From an uncultured Bacteriovorax sp. (lineage in GTDB: Bacteria; Bdellovibrionota; Bacteriovoracia; Bacteriovoracales; Bacteriovoracaceae), in the NCBI GenBank assembly GCA_946480715.1, contig CAMLKK010000003.1, forward strand, positions 62,001 to 126,000: 64,000 bases of DNA, given 5' to 3'. Positions 35,931-45,040 of the stretch are shown here, in pieces. The notes under the pieces were generated by a model. That model saw nothing but the letters and a program-made list of their open reading frames with translations. It was not told the origin of the DNA and ran no database searches. Every line of letters starts with the position of its first letter. Positions within the stretch are counted from its first letter, which is position 1. Position numbers and translations under genes: made by a program.

Positions 35931-36729
35931 AACCTAAGTTATCTCTAACAAGTTTCTTTTGAAATCCAACATCGCTTCTCATACGTTCAATCTCACGTAC
36001 AAGCTGCATGTTTTCTTTTTTGATTTCACTTAACTCATGCAGACGCTCGTCTACCTGACTTTTTTGTGAATAGTAATCTGTTACTCCACCATTAGCGAAA
36101 ATTAGTCGAAGAACCATGATCGCACAGAAAACCCAGGCACCTTTTACGAGATAGTGAGTGAACTTTGGATCAATTGGTTTAGCTTTTTTACGAGTCGATG
36201 TCGTTGTATAGCTTATTTGAGATGCTACTTTTTTAGTCGCTCTTTTTACAGGAACAAACTCTGTATCTTCAGGTTTTGCGACAGATCGTCTACTCACCAC
36301 TCCAGATGGTCTTGGAGGTAATGAACTTCTTTCTGTAACAATCTCTGGCTCACGCTCAACTCTTAAAGGCTCAGCTCTTAATGGTTCAACTCGTGCTGGC
36401 TCAGGTCTCACTTCTTCTTGTGGAAGGGGGATTTCTTCACGCTCTGGTCGACCCAAAAATGAAGCCTGATGGTGTTGCTCTACAGGCGGAGCTTGAACGG
36501 GCGTCTGCTGCACAGGGGCCGCTTGCATTCTTGGTGGTTGTTTTTCTGCTTGTTGAGCTTGGCGTGCTCTATTACGTTCGATGGCCTTGCGAAGTCTTTC
36601 GTTTGTGATTGTTGAAGTATCTATTTGATCGGGAGATGAAGCTTGAGCTGCAGGAGTTGGTTGAGCAGGCGTAGGCTCAGCAGCTTTCTTAGTGAAATTG
36701 TCGTTTGGGCGATCAAATGAAAATTCCAA
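35884..36729 (-). CDS. FtsB/DivIC-like division protein with long Pro-rich N-terminus
   Basis: A 281-residue protein. The last ~85 residues match FtsB/DivIC: a membrane helix (GAWVFCAIMVLRLIFANGG, near 195), a coiled coil (YYSQKSQVDERLHEL onward) and the end motif VRDNLGFIAQDEYLILFP. FtsB links with FtsL and FtsQ in the divisome. Normal FtsB has about 100 residues; here a cytoplasmic tail of about 190 residues rich in Pro, Gln, Glu and Arg precedes the helix. TTG at 36729 is supported by AGGA 7 nt upstream. The tail could recruit other division proteins (inference). Confidence 0.83.
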   Translation of the reverse strand: MEFSFDRPNDNFTKKAAEPTPAQPTPAAQASSPDQIDTSTITNERLRKAIERNRARQAQQAEKQPPRMQAAPVQQTPVQAPPVEQHHQASFLGRPEREEIPLPQEEVRPEPARVEPLRAEPLRVEREPEIVTERSSLPPRPSGVVSRRSVAKPEDTEFVPVKRATKKVASQISYTTTSTRKKAKPIDPKFTHYLVKGAWVFCAIMVLRLIFANGGVTDYYSQKSQVDERLHELSEIKKENMQLVREIERMRSDVGFQKKLVRDNLGFIAQDEYLILFPKGN

Positions 36730-36776
36730 TTTAACATCCTGTAGTTAAAGAAAAAAACATCCTGTTTTAATCTATT

Positions 36777-37697
36777 TTAGCTGAGCTTCGATTTGACTTC
36801 AATCCAAAATTTACGCACGATTGCGAGTTCATGAAAATAATAGTAGAGCGTTCTGCCCAGACTATTATCAGGAAAGTTCTCTTCCGTAGTATTGTTCACA
36901 CCTTCAAGAAATATATTTCTGAATGATAGGAAACCAGCATGGTCGGGTTTTGACGATGCAATTGAAAAACTTTTATCATCGCAGGAGAATTCGCTTATAG
37001 GAAATGAACTTCGAAGCAAAGTTCGTGCTTGATTCATACGTAGGGCAGCGATTGCACCATCACCTATAGGACCAAGTTGAATATATTTTTCAGCGCGATT
37101 AATTCCGTGAGATCTAAAAAAGATTTCAAATTTTCCGTCACTCGCTCCATCTTCAGCGTTTAAATTTAACCACCAACTAAACCCAGGATCACTGATATTA
37201 CAAAGCGAGTCTTCAAGGTGCGGAAATCGACGATTAATAATTTGCTCGCGGACGGCTTCGGCCAGCTCGAGATTTTTCGTTGGAAAAAAATGAACTTGAT
37301 CCATACCTTCTTCGTTTGAGAGCTTTAGTATAGGCCTCTTTGGACAATCTAGTTTCAAAAGCTCCTGAATGGATTCTTTGATGTTTTGAGTAGAAAATCC
37401 ACGGACACAAAAAGTACTCATCCCATTATCAATTTTATAAATAATCCCGGGAACGGCAGGATAAAGATCTGGTTCAGCAGAAATAGGCAGGACCTCGAAG
37501 GTTGGCTCCTCAACTATGCTGTCAGCTAAATCCAAAAGATAATCAGTGTCATCGTTTTCTGGGTTTTGTTGTTCAACTTCAAAAAATGAGGGCTGTGATG
37601 GAGCAACGATATTACTTTTTTCCGAGTTGGAACGAAGAAATTCGCTCAAGGCGAGCGTTTCTTGTAATAAAAGATCTAAACTTAAATCCTGGTCCAT
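36777..37697 (-). CDS. Hypothetical cytoplasmic protein
   Basis: A 306-residue protein with no signal peptide, membrane segment or motif I recognise. Residues 1-75 are acidic and probably flexible; the rest is mixed alpha/beta (YPAVPGIIYKIDNGMSTFCVRGF, then PILKLSNEEGMDQVHFFP). The ATG has AGGA 5 nt upstream, a good sign of a real gene. The FtsB-like gene follows 47 nt downstream on the same strand, so a link to division is possible but unproven. Confidence 0.72.
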   Translation of the reverse strand: MDQDLSLDLLLQETLALSEFLRSNSEKSNIVAPSQPSFFEVEQQNPENDDTDYLLDLADSIVEEPTFEVLPISAEPDLYPAVPGIIYKIDNGMSTFCVRGFSTQNIKESIQELLKLDCPKRPILKLSNEEGMDQVHFFPTKNLELAEAVREQIINRRFPHLEDSLCNISDPGFSWWLNLNAEDGASDGKFEIFFRSHGINRAEKYIQLGPIGDGAIAALRMNQARTLLRSSFPISEFSCDDKSFSIASSKPDHAGFLSFRNIFLEGVNNTTEENFPDNSLGRTLYYYFHELAIVRKFWIEVKSKLS

Positions 37698-37772
37698 TCA
37701 AATCCTATGAAGGGAAATTTCATTAATACTTAATTTTAGAATTAATTCTTAAGACTTGACAAGTTTTTAGAA

Positions 37773-38006
37773 TTACCAAAGAAAATAAAAAATTTCCATG
37801 AAGAGATAGAGGCCCAGGATAACTATCATTGGAGATACATCAAAAGGGAGATGATGTGGTAGCCTTTTTCGAATCGGATCTAGAGAGTAATCACAAATTT
37901 TTTTCAGCTTTCTACGCCATTCATGTTTTGAAAGTTCAGGAAAAAAACTTAAGAGTGCATCGAGAAGAATGAGAAGTGAATAAATTCTTATAAGAGCTCT
38001 GATCAC
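37773..38006 (-). CDS. YggT-family membrane protein
   Basis: A 77-residue protein with two hydrophobic segments (IRIYSLLILLDALLSFF and MIVILGLYLFMEIFYFLW) around a short charged loop (DYSLDPIRKRLPHHLPFDVSP). The Asp-Pro-Ile-Arg and Pro-Phe-Asp-x-Ser-Pro stretch is the YggT signature. The family is linked to cell division and osmotic tolerance in various bacteria. GTG at 38006 overlaps the TGA of the upstream YihY gene by 4 bp, indicating coupling. Confidence 0.85.
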   Translation of the reverse strand: MIRALIRIYSLLILLDALLSFFPELSKHEWRRKLKKICDYSLDPIRKRLPHHLPFDVSPMIVILGLYLFMEIFYFLW

Positions 38007-38932
38007 GCTACTCTCCTCTCTTTTCTTTCACGGTAAACGTGGCACACGCAGGCCCCATAAAAAAAGAAACACATCAAATAAAATAACCAAATGACCCCGA
38101 CAACTGACGTGTACAGATCGCCGTAATTTCTCATAAGACTATTTCGGACATAATAAAAATAAATCCAAAATAATGACTTTCCTAAAAAGATTGAGACCGA
38201 AAAGGCCAGGGCCGCTACGAAAGCTTCTTTCAACTGAATTTTCCAGGAAAAGAGCCAACGGTATAGTACGGTAAAATACACGATAATGATTGAAATATGC
38301 AGAATGCTCGAATTCAACCAATAAGATTTTCTAAGATTTATTTTTTTAATGTAGATCAGAATTGGTCTTAAAAAATCAAAAGTTTCGTAAAAAAATTGAG
38401 TAAGCGCATTAGTTTGAATGAACTTAACGACGAAAATGATGGCCGGAGGTAGAAGAAAGAGTGCGGCCAGCATGATTAAAGTTAAGCCAATAATGACGAA
38501 ACCTTTTAGAATTCTCCAGACAGATAGAATGCTCTTATCTTCAGTAATAAAATAGATTCCCATCCAGATTGAATTAAGAAATGTAATGGTCGTAATGGCG
38601 AGGAATATAAAGTTCAAAATTGTAAATTTACTTCCAGCGAACAATGGTCCCTTGATCAGGCCTTGGATCGTCAATAAAAGTTGAGGTGCAGTCGTTGGAA
38701 AAAATCGGCCAGCGAGTATGAAGAGATACTTTTGCGTTTGATTGATATTTCCAAGGAAAAACCCGATTCCTCTAACTAATAATAGAATAAAAGGAACAAC
38801 GGTGATGAGAGCATAGAAGGTCGAAGAAGATGCCAAAGTCGTCCCTTTTTTATCATGGAATAAGCGGGCACCTTTATAGAGAATTTTAACTCCATCTTTA
38901 GTGTTTCGAACAATGTCATGCATGACTTTCAT
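38003..38932 (-). CDS. YihY/virulence factor BrkB family membrane protein
   Basis: A 309-residue inner-membrane protein with about six membrane helices, the layout of YihY/BrkB (formerly called ribonuclease BN by mistake). The N-terminal KGTTLASSSTFYALITVVPFILLL and the late YGDLYTSVVGVIWLFYLM segments are typical of the family. Function is unsettled; some members affect serum resistance or lipid transport. The start has no strong ribosome binding site. It is coupled to yggT downstream. Confidence 0.88.
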   Translation of the reverse strand: MKVMHDIVRNTKDGVKILYKGARLFHDKKGTTLASSSTFYALITVVPFILLLVRGIGFFLGNINQTQKYLFILAGRFFPTTAPQLLLTIQGLIKGPLFAGSKFTILNFIFLAITTITFLNSIWMGIYFITEDKSILSVWRILKGFVIIGLTLIMLAALFLLPPAIIFVVKFIQTNALTQFFYETFDFLRPILIYIKKINLRKSYWLNSSILHISIIIVYFTVLYRWLFSWKIQLKEAFVAALAFSVSIFLGKSLFWIYFYYVRNSLMRNYGDLYTSVVGVIWLFYLMCFFFYGACVCHVYRERKERRVA

Positions 38933-38974
38933 AAATAGATGCTAACTGAATTTTTTTAGGATTACAAAAGGAGA

Positions 38975-41263
38975 TTAGAACAAAGATAATTGTCCGCCAT
39001 GTAATTCTGCAAATGATTTACCTAGAAGTTGTAAAATGCTCTCAGCGATAGGGGCAATTTGGCGTTCAACATAGTAGTCATAATCAATGTCATCATGAGG
39101 AAGCTCAACAGGAATTGGACCTCGTTTTGTCATCACGTAACGTGGTCTTCTCGTAAGAATTCCCTTTTCTTCGAATAACAGTTTTGCGGCCTTTGCCTGC
39201 GGAGGGACATTTTTTATATATTCGTTTAGTGGCTTACTTAGTTTTTTTGATAACACTAATTCGGCGTCGAGTTCATGATTCTCTAAACGCGAGATAGTTT
39301 CGCGAACATAATCCCCTAGATCTTCATTGTAGAATAGACGTCGATAAAGTTCGTACTGAAATTGACGGGCCAGTGGCGACCAATCTGAACGGACATATTC
39401 AAGTCCAGTAAGAACCATTTCTTCTTTGATCTGATCTCCCTCTCCTTTCAACGCAAGGCCAGCGTAACGTTTCTTGGCCCCTTCTCCTTCACCTCTCGTT
39501 GATGTGAGAACTAGCGTTTTGAAAAATTTGTCGTATTGAATTTCAAGATGTGACTCCACTTTATAGTCATCAAGAATTTTTTGCGTAAGAAAACGATTCA
39601 CATTCTTAACGAGTGCTTTTCCGTTGTCCTGATAATTATCCATTGAATGAAGCTGAACAAAAATGGAATCTGTATCGCCGTAAAGAACCTTATATCCTTC
39701 TTCTTCAAGGAAAGTGATTACCGTCTTTAAAACCCAATGTCCTGAACCTGTGATCGCGTCCGGTAAATCTTCGTGATAAAAACGACACCCCATTGAACCC
39801 ATAACGCCATAAAAGCTGTTCATTAGAATTTTAACTGATTGAGACATGGGCGCATTACTTTCTTTCTTTGCAAGACTTCTTCGCTCAAGCAGTTCTTCAA
39901 TTTTTTTGGGCAGAATATTTTGGGTGCGAGAGAATGCAATATTTTTGGGAGTCATGACAGTGTCTTGGTCTTTCGCAACTCTCGATAATGGATCGATAAA
40001 AAATGTTCTAATGATAGTGGGATATAGACTTTTGAAATCCATAACGAGCACGTGAGGATGCACACCAACGACAGGATTCAGAACGAAGCCTCCTGTAACT
40101 GGTCGGAGATATTTCACATCTTCAACATTGTTGGCGACATAATGTTCTTGATGTAAATCAGGCAGGAAAAAGTGATCGAAGGCGCTGGTCGAACCTCCAA
40201 CTCGCTCCATAAGAAGACCTGAAATATAAGATCGGTTTATGAACAATCCTATAATATCTAATTTTTTGAAAATATCGAGAACGAGAACGGCATCTTTGAT
40301 GTTATAACGAGCGAGCGCCATTTTATCTTCGCGGAATCGACGTTCAATTTCACCCCATTTATCGTGAACTTCATCCTGATCGATATCTTTGGTTTCGCCT
40401 AATAGAACTTTCGCAACATTATTTAAGCTGTAGCTTTCAAATGAAAAGAAATTCATTTTCAGCGCCATCGGGCCATCGATGATCACACGCCCTTCAAGAT
40501 TTAGATTCCACTCACCTCTTGCGTTCTGATACATATCAAGCGAACGATTATTTCTGCCAAGGATAAGAGGAACGTTGAGTGCTTTTGCTTTTTGATCCAG
40601 AAAACGGAAATCAAATCCTACCACATTCCATCCAGTGATAATGTCTGGATCTAAACGTTTGACGGAATTTTGAAACATGTCTAAAAGACCTTTTTCAGAG
40701 AGTGAGAAAAAAACTTCTTCTGTATCTTTGTCTTTCCCTTTGCTTAATACAAAGCAGCGGTTTTCTTCAAAATCTTTTTCTCGAAAGCAATAAGCTATCG
40801 ACAAAAGCCTACCATCCTTGCCCGTCTCAATATCGAAAGATAAAATTTTAAATTGCGGATAATGGTGACCCGCTCGAATTTCTGGATTTTCGAAAGTGAG
40901 AAGATTATTTTTTATCGTTGAAGGTCCGGACAACGTCACTTGAGCATAAAGACGATTATCCATGAGGAATCTTTCAATGGGACGAATATCTGCTTCGAAT
41001 GTTCTTAATCCCTTCGACTGGCATTCTTGCTTGAAGTTTTTTAGCGCGCCTTGCGAAGTGAATTCGCATTTTTCAACCCAGTGCCCCTCTAAACTTCGGA
41101 GAGAAGTTGGAGACTTGGATTCCACGAAACAGTAATTATTAAAATTATTGAAAATGACTTGGAAGGAGCCTTCAGTCGACTGGCCATAAAATTTTAATGT
41201 GATTTGATCATCATAATCAAAGCTGCTTCCTGATGAAATAAATCCTTCGATTTGTTTATTCAT
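38975..41263 (-). CDS. polB: DNA polymerase II (family B)
   Basis: A 762-residue family-B polymerase with 3'-5' exonuclease. Exo I is LSFDIETGKDG, Exo II is GWNVVGFDFRFL, and Exo III falls near YNIKDAVLVLDIF. The polymerase palm has motif A VMDFKSLYPTIIRTF, motif B KILMNSFYGVMGS and motif C YGDTDSIFV. The length is close to that of Escherichia coli Pol II. The enzyme acts in repair and translesion synthesis, usually under SOS control; no clear LexA box is visible upstream. Its start lies 42 nt from the divergent prolyl aminopeptidase gene. Confidence 0.96.
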   Translation of the reverse strand: MNKQIEGFISSGSSFDYDDQITLKFYGQSTEGSFQVIFNNFNNYCFVESKSPTSLRSLEGHWVEKCEFTSQGALKNFKQECQSKGLRTFEADIRPIERFLMDNRLYAQVTLSGPSTIKNNLLTFENPEIRAGHHYPQFKILSFDIETGKDGRLLSIAYCFREKDFEENRCFVLSKGKDKDTEEVFFSLSEKGLLDMFQNSVKRLDPDIITGWNVVGFDFRFLDQKAKALNVPLILGRNNRSLDMYQNARGEWNLNLEGRVIIDGPMALKMNFFSFESYSLNNVAKVLLGETKDIDQDEVHDKWGEIERRFREDKMALARYNIKDAVLVLDIFKKLDIIGLFINRSYISGLLMERVGGSTSAFDHFFLPDLHQEHYVANNVEDVKYLRPVTGGFVLNPVVGVHPHVLVMDFKSLYPTIIRTFFIDPLSRVAKDQDTVMTPKNIAFSRTQNILPKKIEELLERRSLAKKESNAPMSQSVKILMNSFYGVMGSMGCRFYHEDLPDAITGSGHWVLKTVITFLEEEGYKVLYGDTDSIFVQLHSMDNYQDNGKALVKNVNRFLTQKILDDYKVESHLEIQYDKFFKTLVLTSTRGEGEGAKKRYAGLALKGEGDQIKEEMVLTGLEYVRSDWSPLARQFQYELYRRLFYNEDLGDYVRETISRLENHELDAELVLSKKLSKPLNEYIKNVPPQAKAAKLLFEEKGILTRRPRYVMTKRGPIPVELPHDDIDYDYYVERQIAPIAESILQLLGKSFAELHGGQLSLF

Positions 41264-41305
41264 TCAGCTAGAATACCTTGAGTTAATTTAATTGTGAGGA
41301 AACCC

Positions 41306-42247
41306 ATGAGAACACTTTATCCAGAAATAGAACCTTTTAATACTGGTTTTTTAAAAGTCTCTGACTTGCATACAATTTATTTTGAAGAAGCAGGAAATCC
41401 CAAAGGAACTCCCGTTGTTTTTCTTCATGGTGGACCTGGCGGTGGAATGATTCCAAATTACCGTCGCTACTTTGATCCTAAAAAATGGAGAATCATTTTA
41501 TTTGATCAACGTGGATGTGGAAAGAGCACTCCCTTTGCAGAAATCGAAGAGAATACAACTTGGGATTTAGTAAGTGATATTGAGAAGCTAAGAACAAATT
41601 TAGAAATAAAAACATGGTCAGTATTTGGCGGATCGTGGGGTTCTACTCTCGCCCTTTCATACGCTATCAAGCATCCTGAAGCTTGTGACAAACTTTTCCT
41701 ACGAGGAATTTTCCTCCTGAGAAAAAAAGAAATCGATTGGTTCTATCAAGAAGGATGCTCAAAAATTTATCCCGATGCGTGGGAACACTATGTGGCGCCA
41801 ATCCCAATGGATGAACGCGGTGATTTTGTAAAAGCTTATTACAAGCGACTCACATCACCCGATATTAACGTAAGAAAAGAAGCGGCCAAGGCCTGGTCAA
41901 TTTGGGAAGGATCAACATCAAAGCTCATTCCAGATACAGATGTAATTGAACGCTTCGGTGATGATGAGTTTGCCGATGCATTTGCTCGAATCGAATGCCA
42001 TTATTTCACAAATAAGGGTTTCTTTACGGAAGATAATTTCCTCATTAACAATGTAGATAAAATTCGTCATATTCCTACCGTGATTGTTCAAGGACGATAT
42101 GATGTTGTTTGTCCTGCAGAAAGCGCTTGGGAGCTTCATCGTGCATTTCCTGAAGCCCACTTGCATATCATTTCAGATGCAGGTCACTCACTATCTGAAA
42201 AAGGAATTACAGATAAGTTAATCGAATATACAGATAAGTGGGTCTAA
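41306..42247 (+). CDS. Proline iminopeptidase (alpha/beta hydrolase)
   Basis: A 313-residue alpha/beta hydrolase that removes N-terminal proline from peptides. The family signatures are all present: HGGPGGGMIPNYRRYFDP (oxyanion loop), FDQRGCGKSTP, the nucleophile elbow GGSWGSTLAL with the catalytic Ser, VIVQGRYDVVCP with the Asp and DAGHSLSE with the His. ATG at 41306 has GAGG about 6 nt upstream; the GTG at 41294 was rejected. No signal peptide, so it is cytoplasmic. The stop codon overlaps the start of the next gene by one base. Confidence 0.94.
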   Translation: MRTLYPEIEPFNTGFLKVSDLHTIYFEEAGNPKGTPVVFLHGGPGGGMIPNYRRYFDPKKWRIILFDQRGCGKSTPFAEIEENTTWDLVSDIEKLRTNLEIKTWSVFGGSWGSTLALSYAIKHPEACDKLFLRGIFLLRKKEIDWFYQEGCSKIYPDAWEHYVAPIPMDERGDFVKAYYKRLTSPDINVRKEAAKAWSIWEGSTSKLIPDTDVIERFGDDEFADAFARIECHYFTNKGFFTEDNFLINNVDKIRHIPTVIVQGRYDVVCPAESAWELHRAFPEAHLHIISDAGHSLSEKGITDKLIEYTDKWV

Positions 42248-43056
42248 TGCAGCTTAACTCTCTCCTCTTAAAAACAAGTTTGATTTTCGCCCGCAATGAA
42301 AGCGAAATTGTAGAGCGCGAGAGTTATCTTGCTATAAAAACTCCTACGAATCCGGGTTATCATTGGGGAAACTTGCTCATTTTCAAGAAACCACCGGAAG
42401 ACGGACAAATAGAAACCTGGAAGAAACTTTTCGCCAGAGAATTCCCTTACTATCCGGAAATTAAACACTACGTTTTTGCCTGGGATGAATTGAAAGCACC
42501 GTCCTCGCCTGAGTATCTCGCACATGGAATGGAATTAGAAAAATCGGTGAGTCTTGTAGCAAAAGAACTTGTTCGCCCTAAGCATTTTAATGAAGACATA
42601 ATTGTTCGACCGCTTGAATCTGAAGTCGAATGGTTGGCCGCCGATGAATTACAAACGGCAACTAGACTTGAAACTTATAGTTATAAAGAATATTTTGAAT
42701 TCAAAAGAAAACAATCGCTCTCCTATCAAAAGCTTGTTCAAAAAAAACAAGGTTATCGTTTCGGTGCTTTTCTTAAGGGTCAGCTCGTAGCTGACTTAGG
42801 AATTTTTCACGAAGATAGAGTCGCTCGCTATCAGAATGTCGCCACTCATCCGGACTTTAGAAACCGCGGCATTTGTTCGACGCTCGTTTACACTGCTGGA
42901 CAGTTTATTTTGGATGAAGGGAAAGTTGATCACATGGTGATGGTAGCCGATCCTGACTACCACGCGGCCAGAATTTATGAATCGGTTGGATTTAAACCTA
43001 TAGAAGAATCTTATAATTTGTATTGGTATAAAAAGAGTGAGGCCAACAATGTTTAA
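42247..43056 (+). CDS. GNAT-family N-acetyltransferase
   Basis: A 269-residue protein. The GNAT fold sits in the C-terminal half: VADLGIFHEDRVARYQNVATHPDFRNRGICSTL contains the acetyl-CoA pyrophosphate loop (RNRGICS), and MVMVADPDYHAARIYESVGF closes the fold. The N-terminal half is a divergent second GNAT-like repeat. Substrate unknown. ATG at 42247 shares a base with the TAA of the peptidase gene (TAATG), so the two are translated together. The VOC gene overlaps its end. Confidence 0.9.
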   Translation: MQLNSLLLKTSLIFARNESEIVERESYLAIKTPTNPGYHWGNLLIFKKPPEDGQIETWKKLFAREFPYYPEIKHYVFAWDELKAPSSPEYLAHGMELEKSVSLVAKELVRPKHFNEDIIVRPLESEVEWLAADELQTATRLETYSYKEYFEFKRKQSLSYQKLVQKKQGYRFGAFLKGQLVADLGIFHEDRVARYQNVATHPDFRNRGICSTLVYTAGQFILDEGKVDHMVMVADPDYHAARIYESVGFKPIEESYNLYWYKKSEANNV

Positions 43057-43405
43057 AAAACTTTCTCATCCAATGATGTATGTAATCGATCTTGAACGAG
43101 CGGTAAAATTCTACAATGAAAAATTAAACTTCAAAACTCGCTTCCATCATCCGGGAGCCTATGCTTCTTTATTCAATGAAGAAATGAATTGTAGACTTGA
43201 TTTGCATCCAACTGAAGCTGATTCAAAAGATGTTGGATTTGGACCGCTCATTTATTTTACATCCGATAATCTGGATCGTGATCTTTCTCTTCTTCAAAGT
43301 TCTGGAGTTAAAACTGGGACTCCTAGGACTGAAGGCGGAAGTCACCGCTTTGTCACTTTTTGGGATTCGGAAGGAAATGCATTAGGAATTGAAGAACAAA
43401 AGTAA
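43049..43405 (+). CDS. VOC (glyoxalase/bleomycin-resistance) fold protein
   Basis: A 118-residue VOC-fold protein made of two beta-alpha-beta-beta-beta repeats (VIDLERAVKFYNEKLNF and the later SDNLDRDLSLLQSSGV). Likely metal ligands lie in the opening His (KKLSHPMM) and near the end (VTFWDSEGNALGIEEQ). The family covers glyoxalases, dioxygenases and resistance proteins; the substrate cannot be told. ATG at 43049 has GAGG 7 nt upstream and overlaps the GNAT gene by 8 bp. It is the third gene of a three-gene unit. Confidence 0.9.
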   Translation: MFKKLSHPMMYVIDLERAVKFYNEKLNFKTRFHHPGAYASLFNEEMNCRLDLHPTEADSKDVGFGPLIYFTSDNLDRDLSLLQSSGVKTGTPRTEGGSHRFVTFWDSEGNALGIEEQK

Positions 43406-44266
43406 TTACAAAGCTTTCACTTTTTCTAAACTGACCTTAGTCCACTTCTGGTCGTCTTCACTGAGTGATGCAAAAGCTTTCTCCATTTGATGAATAGCAT
43501 TCTCGCTTCTTGTTTGGTCCCCTAGGGCCGACCAACAATGAGCGAGAGCTTCATAAGCAAAAAAGAATTCCAGTGGATCGCCTTCATTTTTCTTTATGAT
43601 GTTCAAACAATTCTCAGCATGTTTCATAGCTGCTTGGGGTTCAGAAGCTTTGAGATAAGTGTTGGCCAGACGATATTCGCCACGTTCAACTTCTAACCAA
43701 GTCCCGGCCTTTTCCCAGTAATCTCGGCTGATGTGAGCGGCAAGTTTCATCAATTCTTTTTCCATATCTGTACGTATGGGCTTTTCTTCCAGCGCACATG
43801 AAAGGTTCCACCCAGTGATAGCAAGACTTTTAATGGCCGGATCACCAGCTGCCAGCTTTTCTCTCGCAATCTGTTCTGCTCTTTTTAAATAATTTCCAGA
43901 ACGTTCCAGATCGTTATGAGAGGCCAAGGCCGATGCGCTAATTGCATAAATTCGAGCGAGATCAGATTCACTCAATCCGTTCATTGAAGTATTTTTATCT
44001 GAGCAAAGCTTGAGTGCGTGGATGAATCTATTAAATCCTTTTTCGTCATCCAGTGGCTTAACAGTTTTCAGTTCTTGAAGAAGCCCCTGCCCTTCAGACC
44101 ACTTACCTAAATGTTCTCCGCACACGTGGAAAATTAAATTCCCCAGTGCCATGACATCATTTTGAGATTCACATAAATGAAAATGAGAGCGAAATTCAGA
44201 TAATATTTGTTCCGGCCGATTCGCATGATCTCTCCAACTTGCATTTAAGTACTCACTAAATGTCAT
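43406..44266 (-). CDS. Helical-repeat (TPR-like) hypothetical protein
   Basis: A 286-residue all-helical protein. Several stretches have TPR-like spacing of Ala, Leu, Tyr and Ala (AKASEPQAAMKHAENCL; FAYEALAHCWSALGDQTRSENAI). It has no signal peptide. ATG at 44266 lies within the TGA of the upstream methyltransferase (ATGA overlap) with AGGA 6 nt upstream, so the two are translationally coupled and probably act together. TPR folds bind other proteins. Target unknown. Confidence 0.72.
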   Translation of the reverse strand: MTFSEYLNASWRDHANRPEQILSEFRSHFHLCESQNDVMALGNLIFHVCGEHLGKWSEGQGLLQELKTVKPLDDEKGFNRFIHALKLCSDKNTSMNGLSESDLARIYAISASALASHNDLERSGNYLKRAEQIAREKLAAGDPAIKSLAITGWNLSCALEEKPIRTDMEKELMKLAAHISRDYWEKAGTWLEVERGEYRLANTYLKASEPQAAMKHAENCLNIIKKNEGDPLEFFFAYEALAHCWSALGDQTRSENAIHQMEKAFASLSEDDQKWTKVSLEKVKAL

Positions 44267-45000
44267 AACACTTCCTTTTGTACAACTAGACACATAAATG
44301 TTGGAAGCTTTGAATACTTACCAAACTTGAAAGGATCAAGACTACGAAGAGCATCGATCGGTTTGCAGTCTTCAATTTTTAGAATTCTAAATCCTGCACT
44401 CAAAATGGGATTAATAACTTCTTCAAAAGAACGATAGTAATCAGGTACAACGACCGGCTCTTCAGTAAACGCTTTCCAGCTCGATTCAACTAACTGAACT
44501 CCAAATGCGCATTCTGGTCTATACCAATTCCAAGATCCCAATGGATGTTGAATGGTGAAAATAAATTTTCCATTTGGTTTCAATAAACGATAAAACTCGC
44601 GCAGAGGAACTGACCAGTCGCGAATGTAGTCAATTGAGAGTGAAGCAACGACCATATCGAATTGCCCGTCTTGATCAATCGGCAGAGCTTTTGCCATATC
44701 GGCTACAAAAAAAGTTGCATTCTGAGGAACTCGCTTTTTTGCCTGCTCAATCATTTTAGGACTGACATCAAAACCAACAACTTTGGCACCTTCGTGCACT
44801 AAATATTCTGCAAGAATTCCAGGACCGCAACCTGCTTCAAAAATTTTCATTCCACGAACATTTCCAATAGCGTTTCGCATTGCCGGCTGTTCGATATAGG
44901 CGTTCTCCGCTTTGCTGGGAGCAAGTTTGGAAAAAGCTTCCGCCAATTTCTCGTAGGCCTCTAAAGCGATTGGTTTATCAGGATTTTCAATTTCAGACAT
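44263..45000 (-). CDS. Class I SAM-dependent methyltransferase
   Basis: A 245-residue methyltransferase. Motif I is IFEAGCGPGILAEYL (SAM-binding loop), the acidic end of strand 2 is VGFDVSPKMI, motif II is FDMVVASLSIDYIRD and motif III is LKPNGKFIFTIQHP. This is the UbiE/Methyltransf_11 type; the substrate is not evident, and the second half (SWNWYRPECAFG) fits small-molecule methylases. ATG at 45000 has GGA 8 nt upstream; TTG at 45006 was rejected. It is coupled to a TPR-like gene. Confidence 0.92.
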   Translation of the reverse strand: MSEIENPDKPIALEAYEKLAEAFSKLAPSKAENAYIEQPAMRNAIGNVRGMKIFEAGCGPGILAEYLVHEGAKVVGFDVSPKMIEQAKKRVPQNATFFVADMAKALPIDQDGQFDMVVASLSIDYIRDWSVPLREFYRLLKPNGKFIFTIQHPLGSWNWYRPECAFGVQLVESSWKAFTEEPVVVPDYYRSFEEVINPILSAGFRILKIEDCKPIDALRSLDPFKFGKYSKLPTFMCLVVQKEVL

Positions 45001-45040
45001 AAACAATTCCAGTTTCGGTGAAAATTTTCTATAACACGTG

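Noticed and set aside
38932..41263. Possible LexA-type control of polB
   Set aside because: I could not find a convincing palindromic SOS box in the 42-nt gap upstream.
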